Assembly: GCA_029945375.1 (NCBI GenBank)
Contig: JAQOTE010000031.1
Span: 43,520 to 107,519, forward strand
DNA length: 64,000 nt
Direction: 5' to 3'
Source of the DNA: Agaricus subrufescens
Taxonomy: Eukaryota; Basidiomycota; Agaricomycetes; Agaricales; Agaricaceae
Shown: piece by piece, positions 1 through 11,270 of the stretch
How the letters are laid out: every line of letters starts with the position of its first letter
How positions within the stretch are numbered: position 1 is the stretch's first letter
Notes under the pieces: generated by a model
What the model was told of the DNA's origin: nothing
What the model saw: only the letters and a program-made list of their open reading frames with translations
Databases searched by the model: none
Translations under genes and position numbers: made by a program

Positions 1-2569
1 CAACTTCACCCGTATACTTGATGTCGGGGGTTTGTCCTGCATTGACTGTCCACTGCGTTGGTGGAGGTTGGGGATTCGACCCAGTGTCATATGCGTAAAG
101 ATCCCCGTGTGCACCTTGAGGGTCAAATTCATCATAAATTTCCTCTCCAATCAATTCTGTATTTTCGTGAGTAAACGTGGAAGGATTGATTACTCTTGAG
201 ATTGAACCTCACCTTCCAGAACGTCTTCAAGTGTGATAATTCCAAGGGGCATAACTGCAGGATCGATGCTTTGTAAGAACTAGGGAGCAAGGATCCAAGA
301 ATTATTACCACAACACCCAAGAGAAACGGAAAGAGGAATAAACTCACCTCCGCAGCACCCTCTTTTCCCAGAACCGCATCCGCGGGCGTATGTTGTTCCA
401 ACAAGCCCGAATTCATCACTGCTCCAGCCTGCTTCGACAATGCTGAAAGACGAAACATCGTTTTCTTTTTCTCGGCTCCTGATCCCGCACCAAAATCATG
501 CACAATGGTGACATCGTTATCAGCCCCATTAGACTTCTTACTCTTTCCCGTAGAAGATGTCGGGCCAGACTTTGGTTTGTTACCTTGCGTTTCGGGACTA
601 GCGGAGGTCCCGGCAACGCTCCCATTGGTACCGACCGACGGCGAAGTCAAGAGCACGCTCTCAAGAGTGGGGTATTCTTTCAGAGTAGTACCATCCGCGT
701 CACTGACAATAGCATCCTCTCCTTCGGCAACACCCTGTTCTACATCGAAGTCTTTTTTGGAGCCACTACTGGTTTTCCTTCGATTTCGCTTTTTCCTTCC
801 AGCCCAACGTTTTGCGCCACTGACACCAGAGGTGCCAGAGTCAGATTCACTGTCAGATGAGGATGACGAGGACGAATCCGAATCGCCCATCCCCACGCGG
901 GCACGGAGACGTTGAGTCAAACCCCTTTTGACAGCTTTCTTGACACTCTGAGCCTATACATGAAGGTGAGCGTCAGAAAGACTGAAAAAGTCATGTAGCG
1001 ACCAACCTTCTCAACACTGTACCGACTCACGACGGCGATATGACTACGACCTTCTTGAAATTTGTCCAGCATACCCAGGAGAGGTTCATTGTTTGGTACG
1101 AATGGAACCTTGTTCAATTGGATTTTACGCAAAGGCGTAGCATCTGTCAGTGAGATTTACGACAATCCGTGAGCTTATTACAAAATTCAAACGAACGAAA
1201 CTTACCTCTCGGATCCAACAAAACGCAATGCTTAACTAACAAAACTCCAACAATTTTCTTGACCTTGGTCATTCTTTGATCTGCCTTAGTCGACTTGCCA
1301 GCTTCGGTAGTGGGAGACTTAAAAGGAACGGTTGCGACGGGAACTTCAACTTCTTCGTAAACAGGCACTCGACTGTGACCAGTCTGATGAATCCTCCTCA
1401 TAAGGTCGTAATCAAGTTTATCGTCAATGGACAACATGAAAACATCATTGATAGGCGTCATAGCCTAAAGATCCCATTAGTATAAGAATAAGCGAGAGTC
1501 GCTTATACATGCCTGTCTTACGACCTTCTCTTGAAGGTCAAGAGTGGCACCGATGATGGCTACAGTATCGGTCTTCAGATCACCGCCATGCGCTTCATGC
1601 GAACCATGCATGGCAATCAACTCTTTGAGCTCTAGACACGATGTTGAGACATACTCTAATTTAGTTGTAAGGACATAACTTTACCTGCACGCCGATAGAT
1701 GATCCCATGATGCCGCCCGAGCACACATTCAAGAAGCTTTGCTACGGGCCAGGAGATGATGCCCTACATCATAAAATGTCAATCATTGGCGAATAAAGGT
1801 GCCACAAAACAACTTGCCAATCCCCAAATGAGGAGTCTGGTGAACCAAGCCATCTTGGCACCAAGATAGAGACCATGTCGGGTGAAAAGGGACTGAGGAA
1901 TAATCTCAGAGAAACTGATCGAGATTTGGAGAATGAAGCCACGATGCAGCCATCAGCAATCGAAGGCCACGTGCAAGGAAGGATGTACAGACATGACGAT
2001 CAAGACAGTGCTGACAACGACACTGAGGAAGCCACCCTCAAGTACGGTGTCCGCAATGAGGGGGAGTGTCTCATTGACAATCATATTAGACAACAATAGC
2101 GTTACGAGCAACAAATGGCCATTTTTGCGGATAGGCTTGATCTTGTTGGCGTATTCTCGTTGTTTGCTACGGTTCCGGAAAGTCAGTACATGGACAGGGA
2201 GCCTATAAGAAGCAGAACGTACGGTGTGCCACTGATGCTTAGCACATTCAACTGCGTTTCATCCAAGCTCATATAACCTAGTGTTAGACCGGCAAACAGA
2301 CCCGATAGGAGTACGAGAATGGGTATGAGTAACGGGAACAATACTCGTTTCCATTGTTGGGCGTGTTCAAAGTCATCTGCTCTTCTGACAAACGTTCTAC
2401 TACCAAGCCCGCCACTCCCTCCACCGGGCCCATAGTAGACACGTTCCTCCGCCCGCAAGAATTTGAAAGCATATTTGGCAGTAAGGGAAACAAGGATGTA
2501 GAGAGGTCTCGAGACGGCTATAGACGACGACGCGCGGTATCTTGTATGTATGAGAGAGACAGGGACCAT
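1..2569 (-). CDS. CNNM/Mam3-type membrane transporter (DUF21 + CBS pair), 3' end beyond window
   Basis: This is a vacuolar or plasma-membrane metal-homeostasis protein of the CNNM/CorC/Mam3 family. From the 2569 start, a hydrophobic N-terminus leads into the DUF21 core (GLTLGYMSLDETQLNVLSISG, around 2220-2290). Spliced exons continue with NETLPLIAD, FSEIIPQSLFTRHGLYLG and GIISWPVAKLLE. The CBS pair follows (MTPINDVFMLS, TGHSRVPVYEE, VGVLLVKH, GRSHIAVVS). After it come a Ser/Asp-rich linker (about 580-910) and the conserved tail MPLGIITLEDVLEELIGEEI. That tail is read across an intron at about 160-220, and the frame is still open at base 1, so the C-terminus lies outside. At least eight introns are visible. 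One, after WGL near 1817, has a GC donor (gcaagt). The closest yeast relative is MAM3. The family call is confident and the start is less so. Confidence 0.88.
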
Positions 2570-3393
2570 TCGCTGGGGCTGGGCGCTTTCCGCGGTGTCG
2601 ACTCGTCAGAAACGAAATAGCACCGGCAGGTCTTAATATAAATGTATACAGGCCCCATTTTCCCACGACCAGATATAGCATTTTCCCACCCGGACCACAG
2701 GACCAAGTCTAATCTCCAACGCCTCCAGCACAAGGCTCTAGGGAATATCCTAGCCTAATAACCCACTTTTTCTCACTTCTGGAGTCAATTGAATACCAGC
2801 TCCAACTGCGAACAACTACCACCCTTTAGCCACATGCCGTTAATACTAACTGCCGATCACTCACCGTCCGACCCCAGAAGGAAGGCCAAGCGTTTTTTCA
2901 CCCGGCCTTGTACGTGGCAAATAAACTTGACGAAACACAACGAAGGGCGCAAATATGAAACAACACCTCGCTTTCCCTTCGGCGCAGCAACTCACGTTCG
3001 GCTTCGACTTTCCGAGCTGCCTCTCTCTGCCGACAATACCTTTCCCTGGCCTGAGCAGCAACCGAAAGCATCCCCGATTCGTAGAACCAGTCACATCGAA
3101 CACATGATCACCTCCCTGTTCCGAACTTTGAAGCTCAATGTCAAACCTTAGAAACATCTTCAGGTTAATAAGCAAGTATGCCGATGCGCGGCGATAAGTC
3201 CCGAAGCACCTATCTATTCCTTGCTACGAGTAAGTGATAACTTAATTGTCATGCGGAGTTATAATCCCAGATAAAAAATAGAACGTGTGGCACAAGAAGC
3301 CGGATCTACGAAACAAAAGGTCGTTGATTTGCAACTGAGTGCCTTCAGATAAGTACAGTCTGCCCGGTGTACGCGAACTTGACAAATGAGCAA
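2570..3393. other. Intergenic, 5' flank of the Mam3-like gene
   Basis: About 0.8 kb with short open frames on both strands (2789-3151 plus, 2861-3175 minus). None shows a recognisable motif or splice pattern. It probably holds the promoter and 5' UTR of the minus-strand Mam3-like gene. I see nothing else. Confidence 0.4.
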
Positions 3394-3895
3394 TTAGAAC
3401 TGCTGTCTGCTATTATAGTTCGCCGCGGCAGCATTACGAATAAGGTCCGAGTTTGGCGTTATTCTTAAGTAGTTCCAGAACACCTGATTAACACCGATAA
3501 CAGCTTCTGTCGAGATACCGTTGGGATTCTTGGGAATGGCGACACTAGTAACCCACGAGAATAGACTATCGCAATAGTTCCAGAACATAGGATCTGCTTT
3601 GGTATTTGCTCTTTTCCCCAGCTCATCCACTCTGAGTCTGGCGCCGACGGGAACAAAAAGTTCTGCTGATCAAAGAAAAACCACTCTTCCATATTTCTAC
3701 GATTCCACAATGTGGCATCGATAACACGAGCAGTCACTCGCAGGATCAATCGGACCGTTTTCGAGGAGGCGTATCAGATAGTGAACCAGCTTGGGATCAC
3801 TGTAAACCTCATACTGGTGGAGAAGAGATTCAGAACCGTCTAGGTCATGTCCGCTATCTGACCGAAATCCGGAACCTGGAAGACATCAGATTCTT
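3394..3895 (-). CDS. Unknown protein-like stretch, probably a gene fragment
   Basis: Two minus-strand segments look coding but lie in different frames. The upstream segment (about 3885-3700) reads DSGHDLDGSESLLHQYEVY, then LLENGPIDPASDC, and stops at a TAG. The downstream segment (about 3665-3394) reads ELFVPVGARLRVDELGKRA and ends NYNSRQQF. A plausible acceptor (pyrimidine run then ATCAG) sits at about 3665, so an intron could join them, but I see no good donor. No start methionine or family is evident. It may be a small gene with a missed exon or a decayed fragment. Confidence 0.3.
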
Positions 3896-4098
3896 AGCCG
3901 GTTCTTAGCGGCTGGAATGGATCGGGTGTCCCCAAACCCCGCAGAATGTTGGAATGCAAACCGACATATTGATGAGTATTGGGTGTCTAATAATGTCAGC
4001 AAAAATATATCGGCGTTTACCCAGTAGAATGGATGATAAACCTAATTATCACCTGTGCCGGCAAGGGTTGCATGCCAAGGCGATGAGCGGCCATCACG

Positions 4099-4512
4099 GT
4101 GACCAGACGGGAACTATCTCCCGTACCCCGGGACCAGCCCCCGATCATGGGGGTTGATGAGCGGAAGGCTCGATTTGTCATCAATCCTACGAAAACGGCC
4201 AACAGGAATCTGGTCAAGTCCAGCTTGGCGGTTTTTTGGGGGAGTACCACCGGCCTACCCAATGACATCACTATTGAGTCATGTGAGATTAACGTAAGTG
4301 GCTATTACACATTGACGTCAAATTATCGTCGAATTCGGATAACGTTCCGTCCAACTTCTCCACTTCCTTCTGACAGGGTCATCATCATTGTTAATCATTT
4401 TGTAGCAATAGAAGATGAGGCTTTACCAACTTCGTCTAGTTTAAAGGCTTTTAATCAAGGATGCGAGGGCGATGTGGAGCGGTTCAAAAGACCAATGAGT
4501 GAAGAGGAATAA
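4099..4512 (+). CDS. Unknown open frame, 137 codons
   Basis: A single open frame, moderately hydrophilic, with no recognised domain. It contains VINPTKTANRNL and ends in an acidic tail (RPMSEEE). A GTAAGT sits inside the frame at about 4293, so part could be intronic. It lies just downstream of the convergent Mcp2-like kinase. I cannot assign a function, and it may be a chance frame. Confidence 0.2.
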   Translation: MTRRELSPVPRDQPPIMGVDERKARFVINPTKTANRNLVKSSLAVFWGSTTGLPNDITIESCEINVSGYYTLTSNYRRIRITFRPTSPLPSDRVIIIVNHFVAIEDEALPTSSSLKAFNQGCEGDVERFKRPMSEEE

Positions 4513-4647
4513 TCATAATCTCGAGTCAAACTCCCAACCAATTCATTATGAAGTGTGATAGAATTGGTTAACCGAGATTAATACTAATCATAACTTATGA
4601 ACCGACAAAATGCACTTAGCCGCGCCTTAAACCACGCCTTATCCACT

Positions 4648-6830
4648 CTACCCAGCAAACACGCCTTCACCAACATCAATACCTAAACCCTCCCTCGCAA
4701 ACTCTCTCATATTCCTCTCCAATTCCTCTTCAAAATTCCTCTTCCTAATCCAACCACCCTGCGCACCCACCAGCCATTCTTTGACATCCCATAACCAACT
4801 CACGAACTTGGTTTTCCAAAATGAGATATCCAAAGAGAACATAATAGTTCTGAATACGATATGACGCCAGGTCTCTTTCAATCTTTGAGTTATTGAAAGA
4901 TTTCGATTGCGAATTTGTGAACGAGAAGCCCAATAACCTGTTATCTTAATTCGGTTGACGGGGGATCCAAGTGATTGGTTGTTCCCTGATAAACAGTCAG
5001 CGCCCACTTTTACAACAAAGGGAATGATAACAATGAATACCTTGCACCATTCGCATGTTCCTCGTCAAAAATATCAACACCTTTGGCATCCGATCCGTAT
5101 CCTTCAAAAACCCTCTCAGCCTCTCTTTCATCAAAACACTCTTCTCGTATTGCGTCAACTGCTTCGCCTTCTTCCCCTGTACATCCTTCTTCACCACCTT
5201 CCTATTCCTCCTCAACACAACCGGTCTCATTAACGTAAAACTCGCCATCAAATCCGGCATTCCAATCCCCCACCCCTTCGTCACATTTTCCACTTCGGCA
5301 AAGTCACCCGACAACATCCCTCGCCACAATCTCACCCATTCGCTTTCGAACTTTTTGGGGACATGAACATATAACCCATGGTCGAGTAGTACGAGTTGAG
5401 GTTGTCTCGGATTTGAAGGTGATGGCCTTATGAGTACGTTACCGGGATGTGGATCACAGTGCACCCAACCCCATTCAAACATTTGGGCGGAAAATAACTC
5501 TACCATGATTTGCATTATACTTTTGGTTCCACCTTTGAGAGGTTTGTCCGGGAAATTGAATGTTGTCGTAGGTCGCGATTCTACGAATGGCGAAGGAGTT
5601 GAGGGGAGAGTTGAATCTTGATTGGAAGAGGCCGATGCGATAGCTGTTGGTGTAGGAACATCCACGATGGGTTCCTTCTCTCCAACCAGCTTCCTAACAC
5701 CTTTTCTATCACTCAACCGAACGCCATCGATCCATTCTGCCGTCATAACTTTCTTCGTCGTATATTCCGGATATACTTTTGGGATATATACCTTTCCGCG
5801 CAACCTTGGCTCATTCTCTACGAACGCTGCAGTTTTGCGAGCATTTTCAGCCTCCCTCTCAAAGTCTAATTCCTGCCTCAAATGGCTGGAGACAAAATCT
5901 ACAAATCACGCATATCATCAGCCCTGTTTTTATCTTTATTTAGTGTAAGCAATCAGGCACGCACCAACAACGAAGTACACTGGTAAATCGAAAGCCCAGT
6001 GCTCGAACATCCACATTACGGCTCTATAAGCACCCAAATCCCACTCCATCTGTATCCCTACATCGGGTTTTTGTACTTTGACCGCTACCCATTCATCACT
6101 TCCCCGAAGCTTAGCCTTATGCACCTGTGCTATGCTGGCACTCGCGACGGCGGTTTCTTCAAATATTTCGAATATACCATCAGGCCCGTCAGGGGGTCTA
6201 CCCAGTTCCTTTATGAACACTTTGCGGACAGTGGAATAAGGTATTTGCGGCGCGTTGTCGAAGAGGGAAGCAAATTTGACTTGCATAGGTTTAGGAAGGA
6301 CAGCGGCGTTGGCACCTATGGCTTGGCTAGAAACGTGTTAGCGACGATGGCCAGCAATGAGAGGGTTAGCGACATACCCTATTTTGATGTAGAGCCCTCC
6401 ATTGGAGGTGAGTAGGTCATAGACCCTTTGAGCAACGCGCTCATGAAGCTCGGGAATTTGTTCTGTCTTTTCAGGGGTGAAGTTGAGTTTATAATCCACC
6501 GTAATGGCGGCGCACTAGATCGAGTGTCGCTTGTGAGGTTCATACATGTAGATTTTGAGGAAGACGTACTGTATAAAGTGTTCTAAGGTTCCTTAAGATT
6601 GAGGAGGCGTTGAAATATCTATCCACAGCGAAGACGGTACCGAGACTGAGGGTGAGATATGCCATTCGTTTCCCATATCTCTGCAACCTCGACGGCTGGG
6701 GGTTGAGTTTGGAAGGGGAGGGCGGGAACGTCGAGAACTTGTGTCGCGGCTGCTTCGTCGTCCTGGAGCGCATGGCAGACTCAACGCGACCGACTTCGAC
6801 ATGACGCTTCGAAATTGAAGACCGCAACAT
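4648..6830 (-). CDS. ABC1/ADCK (UbiB) atypical kinase, Mcp2/ADCK1-like
   Basis: Five exons, complement of 4648-4985, 5041-5898, 5965-6326, 6378-6514 and 6570-6830, give 651 residues with every splice phase consistent. The basic N-terminus followed by a hydrophobic stretch (MAYLTLSLGTVFAVDRYF) suggests mitochondrial targeting and one TM anchor. Hallmarks of the ABC1 family are the KxGQ motif (YIKIGQAIGANAAVLP, split by an intron), the alanine-rich nucleotide loop (ETAVASASIAQVHKA), VAVKVQKP, the catalytic loop WVHCDPHPGNVLIRP and the metal site LVLLDHGLY. Yeast Mcp2 (Cqd2) and animal ADCK1 are the closest relatives by architecture; they act in mitochondrial lipid and coenzyme Q homeostasis. 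No lesions are visible. The subfamily is an inference from the long insert before the catalytic loop and the C-terminal extension. Confidence 0.9.
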
Positions 6831-7263
6831 TCAAATTATCCTCGAGCGCACGCCTATGTTCGGTGATGAGATTGTGCGGAGACGAGGTTCAAAATATTCA
6901 GAGTCTATAACTGGGGCAAAGTCAATGAGGAAATAGGCATATTACCCCTCCGGATCAGTGAGGGGATGACGAGTTGGGGTGGCAGCTGCCGGGATGACGC
7001 AAAGCAGGTGGCGGTGCTAAAAAAAGTCGTGTGAAGCTTAATCCGGATCAATGGGAGTTGGGAACACTCCGACAGCCATGAACTTGAACCGCGCATAGCC
7101 ATCAAGTGTCAGTCCCAGTGGCGTTCTTTCGCGGCCGCTCATCATTACATTTGCCTAGCGCTGGTGCAAATTTATCTCAAGACCCCGATGACTCTTCTCT
7201 ATATATGACACACCAGTCCTACTCCAAGAACATCACCGAACTTTACATCTCTTCCTGAGAGCC
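6831..7263. other. Intergenic, divergent promoter region
   Basis: This stretch separates the 5' end of the Mcp2-like kinase from the decayed membrane-protein copy. A TATATATG lies at about 7199, some 65 bases before the ATG of that copy. I see nothing else. Confidence 0.35.
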
Positions 7264-8115
7264 ATGGTTATGCAACGCTCCAGCTTCGATCCAGAATTCG
7301 TTTGACAGAGCGAAAAATACTGGTTCCATGGGATATTACTGTCATGTGTATGCTACAGTATCAATGTCCCGCATTTCTTTCATTGTGCACGTCTCATCTT
7401 ATCCCAAATTCGAGCCCGTTCCATGTAGGGCAATCCATGTACCTCGCTGATAGATCCAGATTCTCGACGAAGAGACATCCACTCGCCCGATGTTTTGTAA
7501 CCCCGTCTTCAGTTTTGCAATTGCCAGCATCGTTCCAACCATCATTAACACGCATTCGCTGTAGCCCAAAATCTATTGATGACCCAAGTCGATATCTTTT
7601 TGAACATGTCTTTGAGGCGGTAACGACACCCAGAGTGGTATACATCCTTCTGGTACTGTGGCACACTTGCACAAATGACTTCCTTGTGAGTGACCACAGC
7701 TTTCAATTTTGCTCGACAACTACAGTGTCTCTTCATAGACTCGGAGTTATCTGAAAATCCAGAGGTATTCATTGAAACGATTTTACAATATGCGCGTTAT
7801 ATGGCTTACGAGAATAGCTCTGATGAGTGTACCATTGGTCTCCTCATTTTTCAAAGTTCCCTTCTTAGATCTTTGGGAAACCGCCTTCAGCCCAATTATT
7901 GCTTTACTATCGACCTTCACATCTATTTCTTGTCTGCGTACTATGCTCGATCACCTTTGTTAGTAATGATCCCATTTCTTTTGACTCAGGTACAAGTGAT
8001 CATGAATTACCGCGATCTGGTTGAAGATTTTTCTGATAGGAACTTCCAGGTCTTATCCCCTTCTCTTGTACTCCATTATGTCACGGGCAATCGGACATTT
8101 TCGGAGGAATGACCT
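7264..8115 (+). pseudogene. Decayed copy 1 of a tandem multi-TM protein family
   Basis: Its ATG at 7264 opens a reading that parallels the intact copies at 8615 and 11271. The QSE(N/K)YWF(Y/H)GI block is present, but a TGA directly precedes it (FV-stop-QSEKYWF). Later blocks occur in other frames: LFEHVFEAVTTPRVVYI, SLLRSLGNRLQ and ARSPLLVMIPFLLTQVQV, then VTGNRTFSEE near 8110. A GTGAGT follows at the same place as the first donor of the intact genes (about 7686). Several frameshifts plus the early stop make this a pseudogene. Confidence 0.8.
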
Positions 8116-8614
8116 GCCGAAGAAGCCTAAATCATTGTCTTTGCACACTATCATGGTGAGATTGAGGGCACACGGGAGATACACTCTCGAGTGGAAAGTG
8201 TCACCGTTAATTGACTGGTCATCTACGCATACGGTATAACTTAGAAGACCATCGTGCGCCGAAGGCGTTCGAGGTTGTACTAACCTCAGTTCTTCGATTT
8301 ATTCCAGGAACGTAGTTTGCAGCCTGCCATTATCATATGAACACCATGATCGCTATGATATTCGATACATTTGAACTTAACCAATTCGAACGACAAATTG
8401 TTATGTCGGAAGAATTTCGGAGAGTTGCGAAGCCGTACTAGCTACAATTGGGAGCTTTCAACAGGTCCCGGGCTTATAGAGTGCTTCGAAGCTGATGGTA
8501 TTATTTATACAAGTGCTCGGCGCTGGCCTGACAATAATACCGCTCGCCACGGGGTCATGCTGAAGCCATAACTCATGTTCCAGGGTTTTTGACTCAGCAG
8601 CCCATCCACCGATC

Positions 8615-9847
8615 ATGTTCCCTCCCAACCTCTCAGATCCAGATTTTCTCCAGCAGAGCGAGAATTACTGGTTCTACGGCATTGTATTGTCATGCATGTG
8701 TTACGGACTTAACTTAGCTCTCGCTCTTTCCTGCACGCGTCTCCTTTTGCCACACCTTCGATCCTCCTCAAAGAAAGATGGCCCATTGCGTGTTTTGCAT
8801 ACATATCCTGACCGCGTAAATCTCTATTCCCTTGGATCCGTATTCCTTCTTGCTGGTTTTGCGACTGCCAGTATGGTTCCTGTTGTCATCGTAGGAAAGG
8901 GTGCCTTTAGTGGGACGATGGATTCATCCTGCGGCCCCGCGCAATACCTTGTTGAACATGTTTTTCAAAATGTTACGACGCTCAAAGTGGCATACGTGGC
9001 GTCGATCCTCTGTCATACTTGCATAAGCCTTCGCCTCGTGAGTAATAGAACTGTTTCTCTGTTTCTGACTGCCATCGATAAATCTTCCTTTTTTAGATCA
9101 AAACATGTTTTGTCATCCAGAAACACGCGATGAGGACATTTTGCCGGAGAGGTGCTCTGTGGCATGGGACAGTGATGAGTATACCACTTACTCTGTTTTG
9201 TGCCTCGACAGGTTTGTCCTTCTTGGTTATTTCACACTGAGTCTCATAATTCAAGAACTTGACAGTGTCTGGCATAATTTTTGTCATCCAAGTTCTCTCC
9301 CCATCCCACCTCTCGCATTACTTGGCTTCTAAAGATTGGGTTTTAATTTGGGGAGCGACCGCCACTGCCCTATTGTGGGAACTCATAAGCATGATTAGTA
9401 TTTGCTTGCTGGTTTACCGACGCTCACTCCTCAGATCCTTGGGGGAGCATCTCCAGATTAGATACATGGGCATAATAGGGATGCTTTTTGAATGCACTTT
9501 GTTGTTATCTTCCTTCAGTATATTTTTCATGGTCGCTTATTCCGCAAAATCACCCTCGCTGGTTATGGTACCTTTTCTGTTATCTCAGGTCCAAGTAAGT
9601 ACACCTTCCTATCATATACTGTAGATGGTTGTCCTAATTTGAACTACAGGTGACGTCTCCTCTCCTTGTGTTGTTCCGCGTTACGAGCAATAGAGCATTG
9701 TCTAAAAGCCCAACTTTTGTGGGACCGAGCATGCCAAGTTTTGTTCGCCATTCTGTGGCCAGCGAAAATGATGTGGTACCACAACTTACGACAGGGCCTG
9801 AGGCGAGCAGACCCCAGCTTGAGACTGCAGTCTCTACACCCTCGTAG
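8615..9847 (+). CDS. Multi-TM membrane protein, tandem copy 2
   Basis: Four exons (8615-9037, 9097-9211, 9266-9594, 9650-9847) give 354 residues, all phases consistent. About seven hydrophobic segments can be picked out, starting with NYWFYGIVLSCMCYGLNLAL and including VFLLAGFATASMVPVVIVG, VSGIIFVIQVL and LLLSSFSIFFMVAYSA, followed by a hydrophilic Ser/Thr-rich tail. This topology is typical of lineage-expanded Agaricomycete 7TM-like proteins of unknown function. The intron positions match copy 3 exactly, which supports both models. A receptor-like or sensory role is possible but nothing in the sequence proves it. Confidence 0.8.
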
Positions 9848-10670
9848 CACTAAATTAGTAGCTTTTTCTGAATAACTCGGCTCATTTCTTAGAAACGTAG
9901 ACATCCCCACGTTTATGATAATAGTAATTGTAACTTTTGCTTTATACAAATGTTGAGCATTAACTGCCTGGATGGGATTGTGCTGAAGGTTGCAATATTT
10001 ATTGTTACTTACCATGTACAAGGCACACCGCTATTGGTTGAAATAAATCCAGAGTCATCAGTACAATTTTCAAACTACAAGTAGCTTGCTAATCCGGGTA
10101 TATTTTGTTAGAAGATGAACCTTACCTGTCACTATTTCTTCTGGCCTTTTTGCTCAAATGAGGTTGTTTTTAGAGTAATGTTGCTCACGTATACAACCGT
10201 GCTGCTGGAATACTCAGCTTTTAACTTACTACAAAACATTGCTCTCTATTAGTTGAGACAATTAAGAAAATAGTCCCAAGCTCCCAAGACGCCGATAAGT
10301 GGCATCATAGACAGATTCATACCCACTAGTCAACTGTAGAGGAACGTAGAACAATACAAAGAAAAACATCGCGACTGTGGCATAATTTATGGATTAAAAT
10401 AATGAAACTCAACTCCGCAAAATCAAACAACAATAGATGCGACAAAAATGCCTTTAGTATAATCCCCGAATTGTTGCGCTGTAAGACTCAAGTTGACTCA
10501 TAAGACTATTCATGATTCCGAGTCGGATTAGCCACCTACTGCACAGGCGCCCTCAATCAAGACCGCTCGTCGGAGATTCCGGATTCCGGGATGCCACATC
10601 TAATATTTTTATCATGAAACCATGAAGCAATTATTCTGTAATTATCTTCTCACTAAGAATCATAAAACCA
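9848..10670. other. Intergenic between copy 2 and the copy-4 relic
   Basis: AT-rich sequence without a convincing coding frame; the minus-strand frame at 9644-10021 is mostly antisense to the last exon of copy 2. I see nothing functional here. Confidence 0.35.
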
Positions 10671-10675
10671 ACCTT

Positions 10676-10740
10676 CCGGGTCCCGACTTTCTCCAGTGAA
10701 GCAAGAATGGTTGGTTTCATGGCGATGTATGGCAAAAACC
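10676..10740 (+). pseudogene. Relic 4: degenerate 5' end of the same multi-TM family
   Basis: About 55 bases here align by eye with the start of copy 3 (11283-11345). The shared run covers the 'ccgactttctcca' block, then a short divergent stretch, then 'gaat(g/t)(g/a)(t/c)tggttt/ctatggc'. This is the DFLxQSExYWFYGI region. No start codon and no continuous frame remain, so only a short decayed fragment is left. Confidence 0.55.
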
Positions 10741-11124
10741 TGACCCGAACAGTCTGATCCAACGATTACTTCATCCTATTAGATCATGAGCCCTAGGCCG
10801 AGGGTAGTGAATCAGGTTAAGCGTCAAATAACGTAGCAGAAAATATTCCGACATATTATCGCATATGTGCTACAAACCTAACTACGATATCAGTGTTCTT
10901 GTTTCCAGGACATCTATGACTTAAGAACATGTAAATCGGACTTGCAGGATCCACCCTGATACTTGTTACTGAGGCTCTCGTCTGGTCAAACCTCCAGGTC
11001 CTTAAGTGTTTGAAGTCTGAAGGTGAAGCTGGCATCCTAGAAAATTATTGCGAGCGGCAGTAAGAATTAATGTGATTAATTACAGTAGCAATACTAATCG
11101 GAGTTTTCCTAATGTCGGACTTCT

Positions 11125-11270
11125 GCACGGTGGAGCTGATGATACTATTTTTAATGACTACTGATAGTGGACCGACGCTAATCATGACAACATTCCCGTT
11201 TGCCACGGGGTACTGAACCGATATCTCGATTTATAAAGCCTTCCATCGACCCGGTGATCGACCTACTCAC
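11125..11270 (+). promoter_or_regulatory. Upstream region of copy 3, homologous to the copy 2 upstream region
   Basis: The block around 11175-11215 (gacaacattcccg..gccacggggt..ctgaa) matches 8528-8570 upstream of copy 2 (gacaataataccg..gccacggggt..ctgaa). The duplication therefore included the promoter. A TATA-like tttataaag at 11230 lies about 40 bases before the copy 3 ATG. Confidence 0.5.
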
